A stretch of DNA of 64,000 nucleotides, from positions 1,384,293 through 1,448,292 of the forward strand of contig NW_004450939.1 of NCBI RefSeq assembly GCF_000321225.1, written 5' to 3'. The stretch comes from Odobenus rosmarus divergens. Its lineage: Eukaryota > Chordata > Mammalia > Carnivora > Odobenidae. The translations under genes and the position numbers were made by a program. Positions 12,893-25,558 of the stretch are shown in pieces (position 1 is the first letter of the stretch; each line of letters opens with the position of its first letter). The notes under the pieces were generated by a model. It ran no database searches, had not been told where the DNA came from, and worked only from the letters and a program-made list of their open reading frames with translations.

Positions 12893-14998
12893 AAATGTAA
12901 CTGTTCATAATACAATTTGTTATCACTGAATCCTTAAAATGTAGTTTGGTTTTTAAAAACAAGCTTACTTAGTCAAAGGCAAAACGGAGGCAACCATCAG
13001 AAAATTTACCCCCCCGCCAAGTGCCCTCTTTAGCAGTCTGGTGAAGCCTATGGACCCTTTCTCAAAATAATATTTTGAAATTTATAAAAGAAAAAAAAAC
13101 CATTGGATTATGAATGAATTCCATTACATTGAAGTAGTCAGAATTTAAGAAACACCAATTTGTGATGCAGTGATATCATGTACTTCATTATCAACACATT
13201 AATAATGATTTAGAAGTCTATTAGTGATGTGAACAAATGGTATTTTCAGGTAACTGTAGTATGATGTGACACTTGTGACAAAGTCACAGGTACTGCTAAT
13301 GCTAAGGCAGTGTCTTTTCTTGCACTCAGAATTTAAAGAAATGCTAAATTTCAGATAGAGATTAGTAAACACAGATATGTAATTTATTCCCAGCCATGTC
13401 TAAGGACCCTCTGAATTCTATCTGTGGAGCATTTGGTAGTTGGTGGATCCCAGGTAAAAAACTTCTGAAGAGGAAAGACTGTCATGAAATTGTTTCTATT
13501 TTCCATTTTGTGTGGGTGCCACTCAGTATCTCCTTTCTTGTGTGTCTCCCCGAACTGCAGAGGAAAGCTAAAGACCACAGGTCATAGACTCCCTTGCAGC
13601 TAAAGTTCTAACCGTGATTTAGGTTCAATCAATCAGCACTTACATAAGTTCTGAAAGAAGGAAGTGAAGTAGAAGCTATATGTATGCTGGCGAGCCTAGT
13701 ATGTAGGACGCAGTTGGGTTTTTGTAGCAATCTTATTACTGTCCTAGTGTCCACCACTAGATTACTGGGTGCCAAGAGGCAGGGTCCTGGTACATTTAGT
13801 TGGCAGGCATCCTAGTAAATGTGGCATGGTTCTGGACCTGGCAGCAAAAGTAGCATCCAGATCACAGCAATTTCTACATTGTGGGATTGGCAGTGTGGGT
13901 TTCTGATCACAGGAGAGACAGCAGCTCCCTAAGTGCTTGGGTTTGGCTGTGTGGCTTGGAAGTCATTACTGACAACTCAAAATGAAGTCTGTTTCCTCAA
14001 TCCTTCCTATAGTTATGCAATCAACTTAATGCCCTGAAATATAGCCCTTCTTGCTTTAACTAGCTAGAATGAATTCTGTTATTTGCAACTGAACTCTGAC
14101 CCATGCAGAATACAGTTTATATTTCCTTCTATAAAAGACCCATTTCCTCAAGAACTCCTGACAGATGAGTTGCTTTCCATTATTTACCAGAGTATACTTT
14201 CAACTTCAAACACCCGGGGGGTGGGGGGGTGGGCAAAATGGTAAACTGTCCACTGTTCTTTGACCAAAGACAAACATACTCAAATTTATACCACAAAAAG
14301 CATAATAGAAAATACAAAGAACAGCCTAGAATCTGTTCCAGTTCAGTTAGTTATAATCACTTCCTAAAGAAGTCAGTTATTGCCTGATAGAGTAAAAATA
14401 CTGGATTGGTAAAACAGAAAATATGCATAAATTATTAGCTATTTCTCCATAAATATAAGTGACTTGGCCTGCTTGTTATACCATTTGAGAATTAAGAAGA
14501 TTCTTTTCCTATGTGAAAACAATTTAATATTTAACCCTCAAAGTAAGCCAGGTGCTGTTAGCTTGGTATTCAACTTAGCCAGGAAGTATCACAATGAGGG
14601 AATAGTTCCTCTATTATTCTGGAGGCCAAAAAGAAAATCCTAAATTGTCATAGAAAAGTTTTATTAACAAAATGAACTTGACTGAAAATACCTCAATGAC
14701 TTCAGCAAAATGAAACTGATAAACAGAGCATGAAAGTGAACTGGTGTGCCAAAGGTCTGGAGGTCTTAATTATGCTATTCCAAGTGAGAGTTCACTAAAA
14801 TCCCTAGACTGGATTAGTCATTTTTTTTTCCTGTGATATACACACATACACAAAACAGGAAAAAAAATATATTAACATAATTAACTAATATTAATACTAT
14901 GTAAATATATTAATATAAAAATAGATATGTATTTTTTTTCCCTCCTCCATTGCAACTCTGGGAGAGAGAAGGTACTCTTCTGGAAGTTAGAACTTTTA

Positions 14999-15212
14999 TT
15001 ATTTACTTATTTATTTTTAAAAGATTTTATTTATTTGAGAGAAAGCGGGGAGAGAGAGAGTGCGAGAGCATGAGCAGGGGGAGCGGCAGGAAGAGGGAGA
15101 AGCAGACTCCCCGCTCAGCAGGAAGCCCGACTAGGGGTTCGATCCCAGGGTCTTGGGATCAAGACCCGAGCCCAAGGCAGACGCTTAACCTACCGAGTCA
15201 CGCAGGCGCCCG
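14999..15212 (-). repeat. Carnivora SINE
   Basis: Reverse-oriented copy with body GAGAGCATGAGCAGGGGGAG and head ending GCAGGCGCCC. Target duplication GGAAGTTAGAACTTTTA at 14982-14998 and 15213-15229 with one mismatch. Confidence 0.92.
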
Positions 15213-15829
15213 GGAAGTTATAACTTTTAATATAGGGAACGAACTTGTGTAGTTTTTAAAAAAATTTTACCATTATATAAGAAAACTGAGTATGATTTTG
15301 TATCTAATCTCTCCGAACATATGTTTAAGTCTCAGGAAGGTGAACCCGCACTTACATGAGGATAATAACTGTCACTTTATCAAAACCCATTTAGCAAAAC
15401 CCCATAAGCCAGATACATTTCTTACTCATGTGCAATTCCAAACAGAAAGCAAAGAAACTTAAAAATCCAATCCGAGCACTGAAACCAAGAATAAGAAATG
15501 CAGCTTTAGACACCCAACATTATTTTCCAGCGGTTCAAGCCCTTTTCGTTAATAACGTCCGAAAAGCCAATTTGACTGTGGCTCCGCACTTTTTTCTGTC
15601 ACCTTTTAAAATGAAAAAAATCTTCAAACTATTACATATGTTCATTACCTTTAACACCCGGAAACAGCTTTAGAACACCAATTTTGTGAACTTTAAGTTA
15701 AAACTATCTTTAGGTGGGTGATTTTGACAGTAATGTGGCTTTAACACACAAAAAAGTAAACTCTGTAAAATTTTTACTTTTTTTTTTTAAAACCTATTTT
15801 TAGCCCTTTGTTGCCGTCTAAGAATAAAG

Positions 15830-16910
15830 GCGTTTCTCCGGTTTCTCCGGTTCACTGCCGCGGACCGGATCGTGGAGAACTGCCCCGAACCTGCAGGAAG
15901 GCACGGTGGCTGCCTCTCCCGCCTCCATGTTGCCGGTCGGAGGGAGAAGGCAGCAAACAAAGCCCCAATCTCCAGGAAAGGTGCTCCGCGCTCCGGGCCC
16001 ACGACACCCACGGATCACAGCCAGAAAAGGCGCTAGGGCCGGAGTGTGGCGGCCAGAAGAGTAGCACAGCAGGCAGGTTCCCACACGCCCGCCAGCGGGC
16101 TTTTCCGAAGCCTCGGGGTTCGAGCTCGCCACAGCCTGCCCAGCCCTTCCCCACCTCGCGGCCCCAAGAAGGAGCGCCCCGCGCGGGGCTCTGTTCAGGC
16201 GGAGGCGGGCAGGTCGCGGCGGGAGCCGGGCGCCCGCCCGCGCCCGCGTCTGCCCGGGGCTCCGCGTCCCCGCAGCCCGCACTTACCAGGAGAAGCAGCG
16301 CGGCACCCTCCGCTCTCCGCGCCATCGCGCCCCCGCCGCCGCCGCCGCGCCCTCGCCTCGGGCCGCTCGCCCTGTTCGGCACCCCGGCTCCCCCGCGTCC
16401 CCGCTAGCGCGCGTCCCCGGCCCCGCCCCGGAGCACCCGCCCCGAGGGCCACTCTCCGCGGCCGCCGCGCCGCCCTGCGCGGGGGCGCGGTGCCGGGTGC
16501 GGCCGCCGCGAGAAAAACGGAACCGGGAGCCCGCCCGAGCTGCTGGCGCTGAGGTGGGAATTCCTCGCAGGAGGGAGGCGCGCGGTGGACTCCCGCCCCT
16601 CGTCGCTCACGCACCTGGGACCGTGACGTCCCTGGGCTGGGGACTTTGGGTGGCAGGCCCCGCCCCGCCGTCCTCTCTTTCCTCGTCTCCTCCTCTCAGG
16701 AGAGCGGCCGGGACTAGGGAGGTTCTGGGTCACCCGGCGGGGACTCGGCCTGAGCAGCGCGGGCCGCCGGGGCCCGGCCCAAGGGCAAACCTCGTCCTCC
16801 GCAGCGAGACCTGCGGTGTCCAGCGAGCGCCCTCCCGGCCGCTCGAGGCCGCTCAGGGGTCCAGCGCTTTGTGAATGTGCGCGGGCCCGGAGCTCAGGTG
16901 GCGCCGAGGA
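15830..16910. promoter_or_regulatory. CpG island over the DSG2 start
   Basis: About 1.1 kb of strongly GC-rich, CpG-dense DNA in an otherwise AT-rich window. It contains the DSG2 first exon, a GGC-repeat 5' leader on the minus strand (about 16333-16350), many GGGCGG/CCCGCC Sp1-type boxes and no TATA box. Such islands usually start transcription in both directions, so a divergent plus-strand noncoding RNA is possible. The many overlapping open frames here are by-products of GC richness. Confidence 0.85.
16287..16325 (-). CDS. DSG2: Desmoglein-2 exon 1 (coding part); rest of gene lies outside the window
   Basis: Thirteen codons, MARRAEGAALLLL, ending in phase 0 at donor GTAAGTGCGG. Human DSG2 begins MARSPGRAYALLLLL, so the start, Leu-rich signal peptide and exon end agree, two codons shorter. 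Kozak context is good (G at -3 and +4). It sits in a CpG island immediately downstream of DSG3 in the same direction, which is where DSG2 lies in mammals. DSG2 is the broadly expressed desmosomal cadherin and the arrhythmogenic cardiomyopathy gene in humans. No exon 2 was found in the 16.3 kb that remain, so intron 1 is longer than that. Confidence 0.88.
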
Positions 16911-17234
16911 GACCGTGGCGCGGGCACCTGCGTTCTCACTGCAGCCAGGGCTGCCTGGGGCCTGCTTTCAGGTAGCTCGGGTTCTGGAGCAGGATTTAGG
17001 TGGCTGGCTCTGTGCAGGCTTCTTGCCTCTCCCCAGTGCCCCTGCATTGCTTTCAACAGGTTTGCAGTTTATCTGGTTAAGGGAGAAACAGAAAAATCAC
17101 AGATGATCTAAAGGGACATTGTTTGACTCCTTGTTAACTAGACACAGCTAGGAGAATATTCTAGGGCTGTTAAGGGGAAGATAGATTCTTCGATATGATA
17201 CACAAAATCTCTTACACAAAGAATAACTAGAGGT

Positions 17235-17445
17235 CAGAATCCTTGCTCCAGTGGTTACTAGCGCTGTGACCTGGACAACCTTTCTGTGCCTTAGTTCCAG
17301 ATCTGTTTAATGGGATTAATAGCACCCAACACATAAGGCTGTTGTGAAGATTAAACCAGAAAATCCATGTGACGCCTTCTGTGGTGTTTAGTACATCAGG
17401 TTCAATAAATGTAGTTGTTAGTAGTATAATTATTATTGCAAGTGT
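17235..17445 (+). repeat. MIR SINE
   Basis: GGTTACTAGCGCTGTGACCT, then TTCTGTGCCTTAGTTCC, GGCTGTTGTGAAGATTAAA and GGTTCAATAAATGTAGTTGT follow the MIR core and tail. Confidence 0.8.
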
Positions 17446-17879
17446 AAATGTTAAGTTGAACTCTTCTTGAAAAACAGAGACACTGGAATCAGCACCAGGT
17501 TAGGAAACTTCTAAGAAAGGTTAACTATTAATGTTGGAGTAGTGGAAGAGCCTATAAAGTATAAAGGGTCGGTATGCTGCTAGACAGAGAAGTTTAGCAT
17601 TCAATTTGAACACAATAGCAGAGTTCCTTCTGTGGTCAGAAGGGCCCTCTTGTTCCTCTCCCAGTTTATCCTACCCTTCTCTCCCCAGCTCTGATCTTGC
17701 CAGTTTTTCAGATCCAGTACAGTTGGCATCTCCTCTTTAGTCCCTTTCTTCCCTAGCTGCCAAGGACCACTCCCTCTTTGAGTGGAGAGAACCACATTCT
17801 CCTCTATTTGGTTAGGGCTTAACTGCTGAGTGACTTTGCTTCATAGTATTATTTAAGTGTTAGTGATTAAGTAAGCAGA

Positions 17880-17960
17880 GGACTAAGTTGTCTGCTGTGT
17901 TTCCAGTGCCTAGAACAGTGCTGAGTACCAGGGAGGCTCTTAAGCGTTGGATGCATAATT
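17880..17960 (-). repeat. LINE-2 tail fragment, antisense
   Basis: TTCCAGTGCCTAGAACAGTG, then CTGAGTACCAGGGAGGCTC, matches the L2 3' tail in reverse. Confidence 0.5.
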
Positions 17961-19274
17961 AAATCAGGAGAGAAGTTTGTCTTCTAGTTTCCATTCCTTT
18001 CTCTTGAGCTAGATGTGGATGGTAGCACCTTGGTGATAATTCTCATTCCCCATCACTCTGGGAAAACTCCTAAATGAACAAGGCAGGCTTTACCAAAACA
18101 CTTTTACAAATCAACCCTAGAGACTGTATATAAATCCTACCTAAAATTAGTGCTCTTGCACCTGAGACCTATAGGCAAGTATTTATGCCTCACTATCAAG
18201 AGTTTGGTTTCTGTTTAGTAATGAACATAATTGTAGCTTCCAGAATGAGAAATAGCTAGGAAATTTTACTTCTGTTGGATTGTTCATCTCCCCCAGAGGC
18301 TGACAAAGTCAGTTTCAGTATTGCATTCTTTTGTAAGACATTTATTCCAAGGCTTTGAGAGAAGGTGTCAATACCTGCATTATCCAGTACCATAGTATGT
18401 CATTCCTGAAATCATTCCTCTTTAAAAATTCTGAAACTTATGACTCAGTGACTTGAAGGCACTTGTTGAGAGTCAGATGAAACACAGCTAGTTCTCTAGC
18501 TCCTGACTTCTTTCTCCTGGCATGAGAGTAAATCTATTTCATAAATCTCTGTACACAGGAACAAATACCGTTACCAACGAAGCACTTGGTTGCCTTAAAA
18601 TGAATTGAGGGTTAACAAGATGTGAAAGATTTCACGTACAGGGTTTCCCCCTAAATTAGTTGAACATTATGGTAAACATACTTTTCTTAAAACATGTACT
18701 TATAAAAAAACCAGCAAAAACATGTACTTACAATGTATCAGTTTGAATTATACTTTGTGCATATAATTAGCTTTAATGTCTAGATATATTCAAAATACCT
18801 ACCTGAGTTATGTTTCCCACAATACTTTGCTTTACACATACACACAGACAAGAATAAGCTTATTAGACTCATCTCTTAATATTATCTACAACATAAAAAT
18901 TTTGTAAAAACAAAAATTAATGTGTCCTTTATTTACTATCACTGGCTCTTTACTCCTGACACATTCCAGCATCAAATAACACTTTATGCATCAACAGTTC
19001 TTGGAAAATAGTTTGATAGATGGCTGACCCTTTAAATCCATTGAAAATCCCAATGAGTGTATGAGAATGTCAAAGAGATGAGAGCTAAATCAGGTGATTT
19101 CTGATTTCTAAATCATAATGTATGGCCATTACAACATACAAAATTGTCCTTATGGTCAAGAGGCTTACTTATAGAACATCTTAGATAAAGGGTATGTAGG
19201 TAAAGAAAAAAATACGAGATACTTTTACATGATGTGAAAAGGGCAGTAAAAGAAGGAATCTCTTCTGGTGTAGC

Positions 19275-19645
19275 TCCACTCATTTATTCCTTCATTTATT
19301 CAACATTTAGTTTGTCCCTGTTCACCAAACATTTCATTTGCATTTTATTGGGAATACAAAGATAAATATTTCTTCATCCCAAGAAACAAAAATAGGTACT
19401 CATGAAATAATTACAGAACTTATAAAGTATTATAAACACAGTGGTAGAACTATATGCAGGGTATAATGAAAACCTAGGATTTGCAGAGTCCCTAATTCAC
19501 ACTGAGGACCATGATATTAGAGAAGGTTTTCAGTAGGGACTATGGGGGTGGTGTGGTGACCTGATTCTTAAAAGATGAGTAATTGTGAAGGAGACACTGA
19601 ACCCACCAGGACAGAGTAACTCAAAACATAGACACTATTGGTGGA
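19275..19645. repeat. L2-like old repeat
   Basis: CATTTATTCCTTCATTTATT, then CAACATTTAGTTTG and later sequence resemble the widespread TTCATTCATTCAACA type of L2/MIR3 repeat. Weak. Confidence 0.4.
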
Positions 19646-20596
19646 GAGTCAGGGGCTTCAGATTTCTGTGAAGAAAGCATTCTCTAATCACATTAACACA
19701 AACAGGGGAGTCAGAAGTGAAAGCTTTTTTTTTTCCCCCAGTGAAAATTGTATGAGATATTAGAGCAATATCCAATTAGAAAAGTCTAGCAAGTAGTTTG
19801 AAATGAGAAGGAAAACACAATTGCAGGTAGATTTAGGAGGCAGAAACAGTCACCTAATTTTCTTTCTTTCTCCATCCATTTCTTATTGTCTGCCCCCCTG
19901 TTAAATGCTTTTGGCTTTTGCGTTCTTTCCTTTCCTTCCTTTCTTCTTACTTGGTACTGAGATGATTCTATGGGCACTCTCTTAGTGCAAGCTTTCTCTC
20001 CTGAGCTTCAAACATGGGAATATTACCATTTGGATATTTCATGGGGACCTCAAAGTACCATAATAATTTTGTAGGGATGTCAAACTAACATACAAAAAAG
20101 ATTTCTGCAGTCCCTCTACACCTGTCCAATTCAAACTTATAGCTTCCTCATATGCCTCTCACATGGCTTGTCAACTTGGCCACCCAAGCCAAGAACATGA
20201 GAGTCATTCTCAATTCAACTTTTTCCATACTCTCCATCTCCAGTTAGTTACCTTTCCCTTCATTCTCTGTGGTTCTGTTTGAAATGATTCATACAACCTT
20301 TGTAGCAGCAATCACGTTGTGGCTAATGGTGATTTCATCCCTATCTGCTACTCCACCCATTTCTCTTTCTCAAGACTGTTAGTACTTAGAAAGCAGAGAC
20401 CATATCATATTTATAGTGGGCCCAGCCCCTCGTATCCAGCAAATATTTGATGATCAATAAGATTTGTTGAACTGAGCCCACACACTAGAAGGAACTGATT
20501 ATAAGTAAAAAGCAGTATTATAAGGGAAGGTGTTTGAAATGTGCACTGTGGATGAATTAATGATGGATCTGGTAAAAAAATGTTGATCTGGGATTG

Positions 20597-20680
20597 TGTG
20601 TGTGTGTGTGTGTGATGCACATGTGTACATGCATGCACACATATACATACACATGTGTTGGTCTGTGTATGTGCGTTTCC
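20597..20680 (+). repeat. (TG)n tract with mixed purine-pyrimidine alternation
   Basis: A run of TG repeats followed by GCACATGTGTACATGCATGC and CACACATATACATACACATG, nearly all alternating purine and pyrimidine. Confidence 0.9.
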
Positions 20681-21769
20681 CCTAACCACACTGCAGCTCA
20701 AGAACAGGAGAAGGATGGCTTACGGTGATGTGAGTTAGGGTTGCAGAGTGGCCTGGCTGATAGTTAAGAGGTGTGTCAGTATAAACGTAGAACTGAGTGT
20801 GGCACGAGGGGATGGACAGGATGAAGCTGGAGGAGTTTAGGGGCCAGTTGAGAAGACAGTGTACTACATTGGGTATGGAGAAATGGGAGCTGGGGAAGGA
20901 GCCCTGGTCCTTTTCCATGGAAGCCAAGGCATCTTGGCACTAGAGTTGGGATGTTGAGATTCTCATGGACTTTCCAGTTAGATGGATCAAGAGCCACCTC
21001 CACCTTGGGCAGTGAGAGAGGAGAACTGGCTGACTTGGGGTGGAGGATGGCTTTACTGCCTTCCTGAACTAGAATTTACAGAGTAATAACCCAAGCCTAG
21101 CAGACTGCAAGCCCTGTGGTCTAGCACAGAGGAGCCAGCACATCCTTAATGAACAGTCACCACACTGGGGCAGTAGCAGTCGGCCCTGGGAGCACAGCTG
21201 CAGGCACCCGCACCCCGAGAGAGGGAGGGAGCCCCATGCAGTGAGTCACAGTGTCTAGCTGAGCTGTTCCCCACACACTCCTCCTTGTGAGTCAATATAC
21301 GGGGACTGACTGTTTGGATGTAAAGTCCCCAAACCAAATGGCTGAAGGAGAGGCTTACTATTGTTCACAGGGCAGAGGAGAATTAGTGGGGGGATGCTAC
21401 AATCGCAAAAATACTATTTGACTCAGCTCAGAAACCAAAATTGTCTACTCTTGGGTCTAAGTAGAGTACTGATGACATTTTAAGAGATTTTTTTTTTGAA
21501 ATGAGTCACACTAGTTTTAAAATGTGATAGGACTATAATAATGCTGGATCACAGTGTGCCCAAAGCAGCAGTGTCTAGCCTCAGCAAGGCTCTGGGGTCC
21601 CATCAGATGCCCCTCCCTCCCAATGACTATTGTCTGGAATCCTTTAGCTGAAGGTCCCCTTAGCTGTTGCATGCATCGTACTCGGAGGGTGGCATGTTAA
21701 TCTCTTATCAGTCATTTACGCCATAGCAGATACCACAGATTGGCCAGGCATGCTCCACCTCGGAGACTT

Positions 21770-22145
21770 TGCGCTCTCTGTTCCTTTTCCCTAGCAGGTT
21801 CTGTTCTAGACATGTACAATGTTTACTCCCTCACTCTTCATTTTTGTGCCCCTCAAATATTACCTTTTCAGTGAGGCTTTCTCTGAACACTCACTTACAA
21901 ATCAAATTACTCCCATCCCCAGAGCTTCCCATGTCCCTTCCTTGTTTCATTTTTCTTTCTGGCACATCACAATCTAAAAGACTATGCCTCTATGTATTAT
22001 CTGTTGTCATTTACTAGAACGTAAACTTCATGAGGGCTGGGGTTTTCTCTGTGAACTGCTGTGTATCCAGCACCTAGAACTTTGCCTGAGCCTTTGTAGG
22101 TCTTCAGTAAATATTAGTTGAATGCGTGAATGAATGAGTAAATGA
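21770..22145 (-). repeat. LINE-2 3' end, antisense
   Basis: CAGTGAGGCTTTCTCTGAAC, GTAAACTTCATGAGGGCTGG, TATCCAGCACCTAGAAC and CAGTAAATATTAGTTGAATG. A clear L2 match with TGAATGAATGAG at its end. Confidence 0.85.
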
Positions 22146-22526
22146 ATACATCTTCAAGGATATTTTGGAGGCTGGGGTGTGGGTGTGCCTTTAAAGTGAG
22201 AGTAAAGGGGAACAAACAAGAGACAATTATATTCGTGGAAGGATTCAGTAAATGTCTTCAAACTAAGGTGGACAAAAATCACTTTTCCTCACCCTTTTAT
22301 TAAGGATGGGCCTTGCTAAGGCTGGCTGAACAGCGTAAAGTGGAGTTCAGAGGCCAGTGGAGAACACTGCTGTGTTAAGATTCCCTTTCTTGCAGGGGGG
22401 ACAAAGTGCAAAACCATAAACCATATGGAAAGTCTCTTTCCTTCTGGAAGTGAACAAAGCAAGCATTCATTACCAGGAGTGTGACACTTGGGAATGTTGA
22501 TTTTATCTACCCAACTACATTTTCTG

Positions 22527-22626
22527 TTTTTTTTTTAAGTAGGCTCCACACCCATTGTGGGGCTTGACCTCAGAACCTTGAGATCAAGAGTTGCATGCTC
22601 TACCTACTGAGCCAGCCAGGTGCCCC
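22527..22626 (-). repeat. Short old-type Carnivora SINE (tRNA-like part only)
   Basis: About 100 bases: T run, AAGTAGGCTCCACACCCA, then GATCAAGAGTTGCATGCTCT, and head CTGAGCCAGCCAGGTGCCCC. Target duplication CCAACTACATTTTCTG at 22511-22526 and 22627-22642 with one mismatch, so this short form inserted as it is. Confidence 0.92.
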
Positions 22627-24177
22627 CCAACTACAGTTTCTGAAAAAAAAAAAAAAATTTCAGAATAAGTTTCTGGCCTTGGTTTTTACCCTAGGATTTG
22701 TTTATGGGAATTCTTGGAAAGATAAGGAAAATAGCAGTGGCTGGGGACGGTCGGAGGAGAGTATTTGGTTGTTCATAGGAGCTCTGGACTGGAATCCATC
22801 CCCAGCATGACAGGACTTGCCGGGCTTACAGGCAGGCATGGGAGTGTTTCCTGAGGGTGTCAGGCAGAAACCATCACGCTGACTCAATGTGACTAATGAG
22901 CCGACGGAGATACAGAGAAAAAACCCTCAGAAGACAAAAAAGGAGTATTGGTTTCTTGGCAGTTGTTTCATTCATTTGCACGTAGACAAGGGACGTTCTT
23001 ATGTGTAAGGAAAAAGCGAAAGAGAAGTGATTCAGTAGTTTTGGAGAGCAAACTTGGAAGTGTAGCAATGGTTGTTAAAGATCTTTCAAAATAATTTGGA
23101 GTGATAATTATAAATACTTTAGTAGAGAGAAGGAGAATCTCAAAAACAGTGAATGATTTTCATTTTAAAGAAAAAACAAAGATTCGAGGAAATGAAATCA
23201 CTCATTTTAGTTACCTTTCAGAATTCATCTTGGTGGTGGTGGTTTTTTATTTCAGTACCATACCGGTCGATGTAGTAATCTGCTAATAATCAAGCTCTGT
23301 AATTTGTGAGTGGTTTACTTGTTAAAATGATTAAAGCACATTTAAAGTTATTCAATAATGATGTTACTTACTTGCATTTTGACATCCATCTTGAGTGGAG
23401 AGAGTTGATTCCAGCTGGGAAGGCCAGTGCAGCATCAAGATGATCTTGTCCAGGATGTGAGCTTGTGAATGTTGTCTGTCACACGTGTCATGGAGAAAAA
23501 AAATATAGGGAAACCACTATTTTGGAACATGTTTACATGAGGGGTGCTGACTAAAAGTTATAACGTTGTTATTCTTGAGTCCCAAATTAGATATTGTGAA
23601 TGGCAGATTATATATGTGTAGTAACTTTACTTTTGTAACAAAAATAATCAAAAATCTCTTAATATGATAAATAATAATTTAGTTAACTCAGTTACATCTA
23701 TTACACACCCAGGGAATTGGAGAGTTGAAGCAGTCTTTCAGATATAAGGAAAGAGATTCAAAATGTCTCTAGTGCCTGAGCATTTTAGGAAGATGTTTGT
23801 TTTTAAACCTGTTTTGTTTGAGCCGTACATTTTTTTTTTGATTTTTGTTTTTGTTTTGGCAGTAGACCGAATTTGAATTTCATCTCCCTCTCTAGTTCCC
23901 ACTTAGAGATTTTATTAGACAGAAATATGTTCAAATGCTAAGCAAACCAGTTAAGCAAAACGTTGATACAAAGAAGGCAATGGGAAAAAAAATTGCTCTT
24001 GATAATTTAGCTTTAAATATCATAGTGACCCTTACTAGCTTCTCTGAGGACATTTGTGGTTAAAGATATTTTTTAAATTCATAATGATCATTATGAACAT
24101 TAATATATACCTTGAAAGCAGACCTCTTGTTTGACTAGGCAATTGTCTGCTAATTTATTATGACTTTTTTTTTTCAG

Positions 24178-24272
24178 GTGGACCTCTCAACTTTTACTGA
24201 AACAATATCTGAATGATGTCATACCTTTGGGGGAAGTCACACCTATTCCATGTAAAATCAGCTACAATAGAG
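24178..24272 (+). ncRNA. Candidate exon of an unidentified plus-strand transcript
   Basis: Ninety-five bases between a strong acceptor (a run of T then CAG) and a consensus donor (AG/GTAAGTCA). One frame is open throughout, entering after one base and reading SQLLLKQYLNDVIPLGE and onward, but 31 open codons are expected by chance in a fair share of such exons and I do not recognise the peptide. It lies about 7.3 kb from the DSG2 CpG island and would be divergent from it, so an exon of a divergent long noncoding RNA is plausible. It could also be chance splice sites. Confidence 0.3.
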
Positions 24273-25439
24273 GTAAGTCAGTCAACAAAGACTTCTTGTG
24301 ACTAATACTTCTATGGATATGAAAGAGGAAGAGTGTGTATCATCATACTTCTTTCTTAATTTTAGAATTAGAGCATTCATCTGAAGTAATCAGGACATTT
24401 GATGACAAGTCAACAAATTAAGCAGAGCAGTATTACAGGGAAAACTTAAGAGGTGAACAAAGTAAAACCCATGTGAAAGCTCATGTAAAGAATTGCTTCA
24501 TGGTTCATAAAAGTGCCATTGTGAGTTGCCATTGTTTGGCACTGTGGGAGAATCAGTCTACATGTTGGAATTTTCAATGGTTGGAATCTTAAGTCTACAG
24601 AGTATGGTTTATGTTCTTTATACCTTAGATTTTTCACCTCAGGAGTATGAATAAGCTGTCTGAAAGAAACAAAAAAATCAGAGGAAGATTGTGGCTTCTA
24701 GGTTTTCAGGAATAATAAGACGGTGGGACTTCTATGGAGCATGTCATTTACTTTCATTTCTTTGAGACTGGACGCATTAGGTCAGTTCATCAGAATGTGA
24801 AACCCGAGTCCCAGGTATGTTCTTTGGCTCTACATGGACAGATACCAAATATGTGATTTGAGGGACATTGGAAAGTGTCTATGCTTAAAACACCTCACCT
24901 CCTGACCTGTGACCTAATGATAATGGACTATCACTTTGTTTTCTAAGTGAACAGATAACCTAAGTATTGAAGATATATACTCCAAGGAGGAATAATACAG
25001 TGCTTCTGTGATTTATATTTTATCTTGAATTAACTTATCAAAACAATTTAAAAACCTATCAACTCGTTACGGTCAGCTTTTTAAAGGAAGCAGGAAGCAT
25101 ATCGTGTTCTAGAAATAAGGTAAAAAAACATGCAAAGGAAAAGAAAAATTTCATTTCCTTCCATTTTATGTTGGGTCAGCTAGTTTTTGCAAATAAATCT
25201 CTTTTTCACATGGCTAGCAACTTGGCACCGTATATCATAGAAACTGAATGTAAAGTGTGGTCTCTTTTGTGTGTGTAGTAATTGCTATTCTATTGGCATT
25301 ACCTAGCAAATGGATACTACTGGAGGTTGGGTTAAGAGCATCATTCCTTTCATGCTAATTTTCAAGTAACTTATTTTCCCCAAAGCCACCTGGCTGCCCT
25401 ATTTTACTTGGTGGAAATGATGTAATTAGAACTCTTAGG

Positions 25440-25558
25440 TGGCAGCTGGGGGGCTCAGTCGTTTAAGCATCCAACTCTGGATCTCAGCTCAGGTCTTGAT
25501 CTCAGGGTCAAGCCCTGCGTTGGGCTCCGTGCTGGGTGTGGCAACTACTTAAAAAAAA
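25440..25558 (+). repeat. Short old-type Carnivora SINE
   Basis: Plus-strand copy: GGGGGGCTCAGTCGTTTAAG head, CTCAGGTCTTGATCTCAGGG, then GGGTGTGGCAACTACTTAAA tail. Perfect 13-base duplication TAGAACTCTTAGG at 25427-25439 and 25559-25571. Confidence 0.92.

Larger units (their letters stand above)
1..16286 (-). other. DSG2: DSG2 intron 1 (partial)
   Basis: No coding exon was recognised. The stretch holds the repeats listed separately (SINEs, a deleted L1, a MaLR-type LTR, hAT fragments, L2). Segments 1-1795, 2810-4965, 5325-6200, 6645-7390, 12895-14975 and 15235-15790 show no repeat or gene I can name; 1795-1880 resembles a very old L1-type fragment. A search for the expected second exon (coding something close to FNVGSGLHLQ) was negative by eye. 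Confidence 0.6.

Noticed and set aside
15808..16874. Several long overlapping open frames on both strands, up to 199 codons
   Set aside because: They follow the CpG island; the sequences are Arg/Pro/Ala/Gly-rich in every frame, as GC-rich DNA gives. Only the 13-codon DSG2 exon is supported by homology and a donor site.
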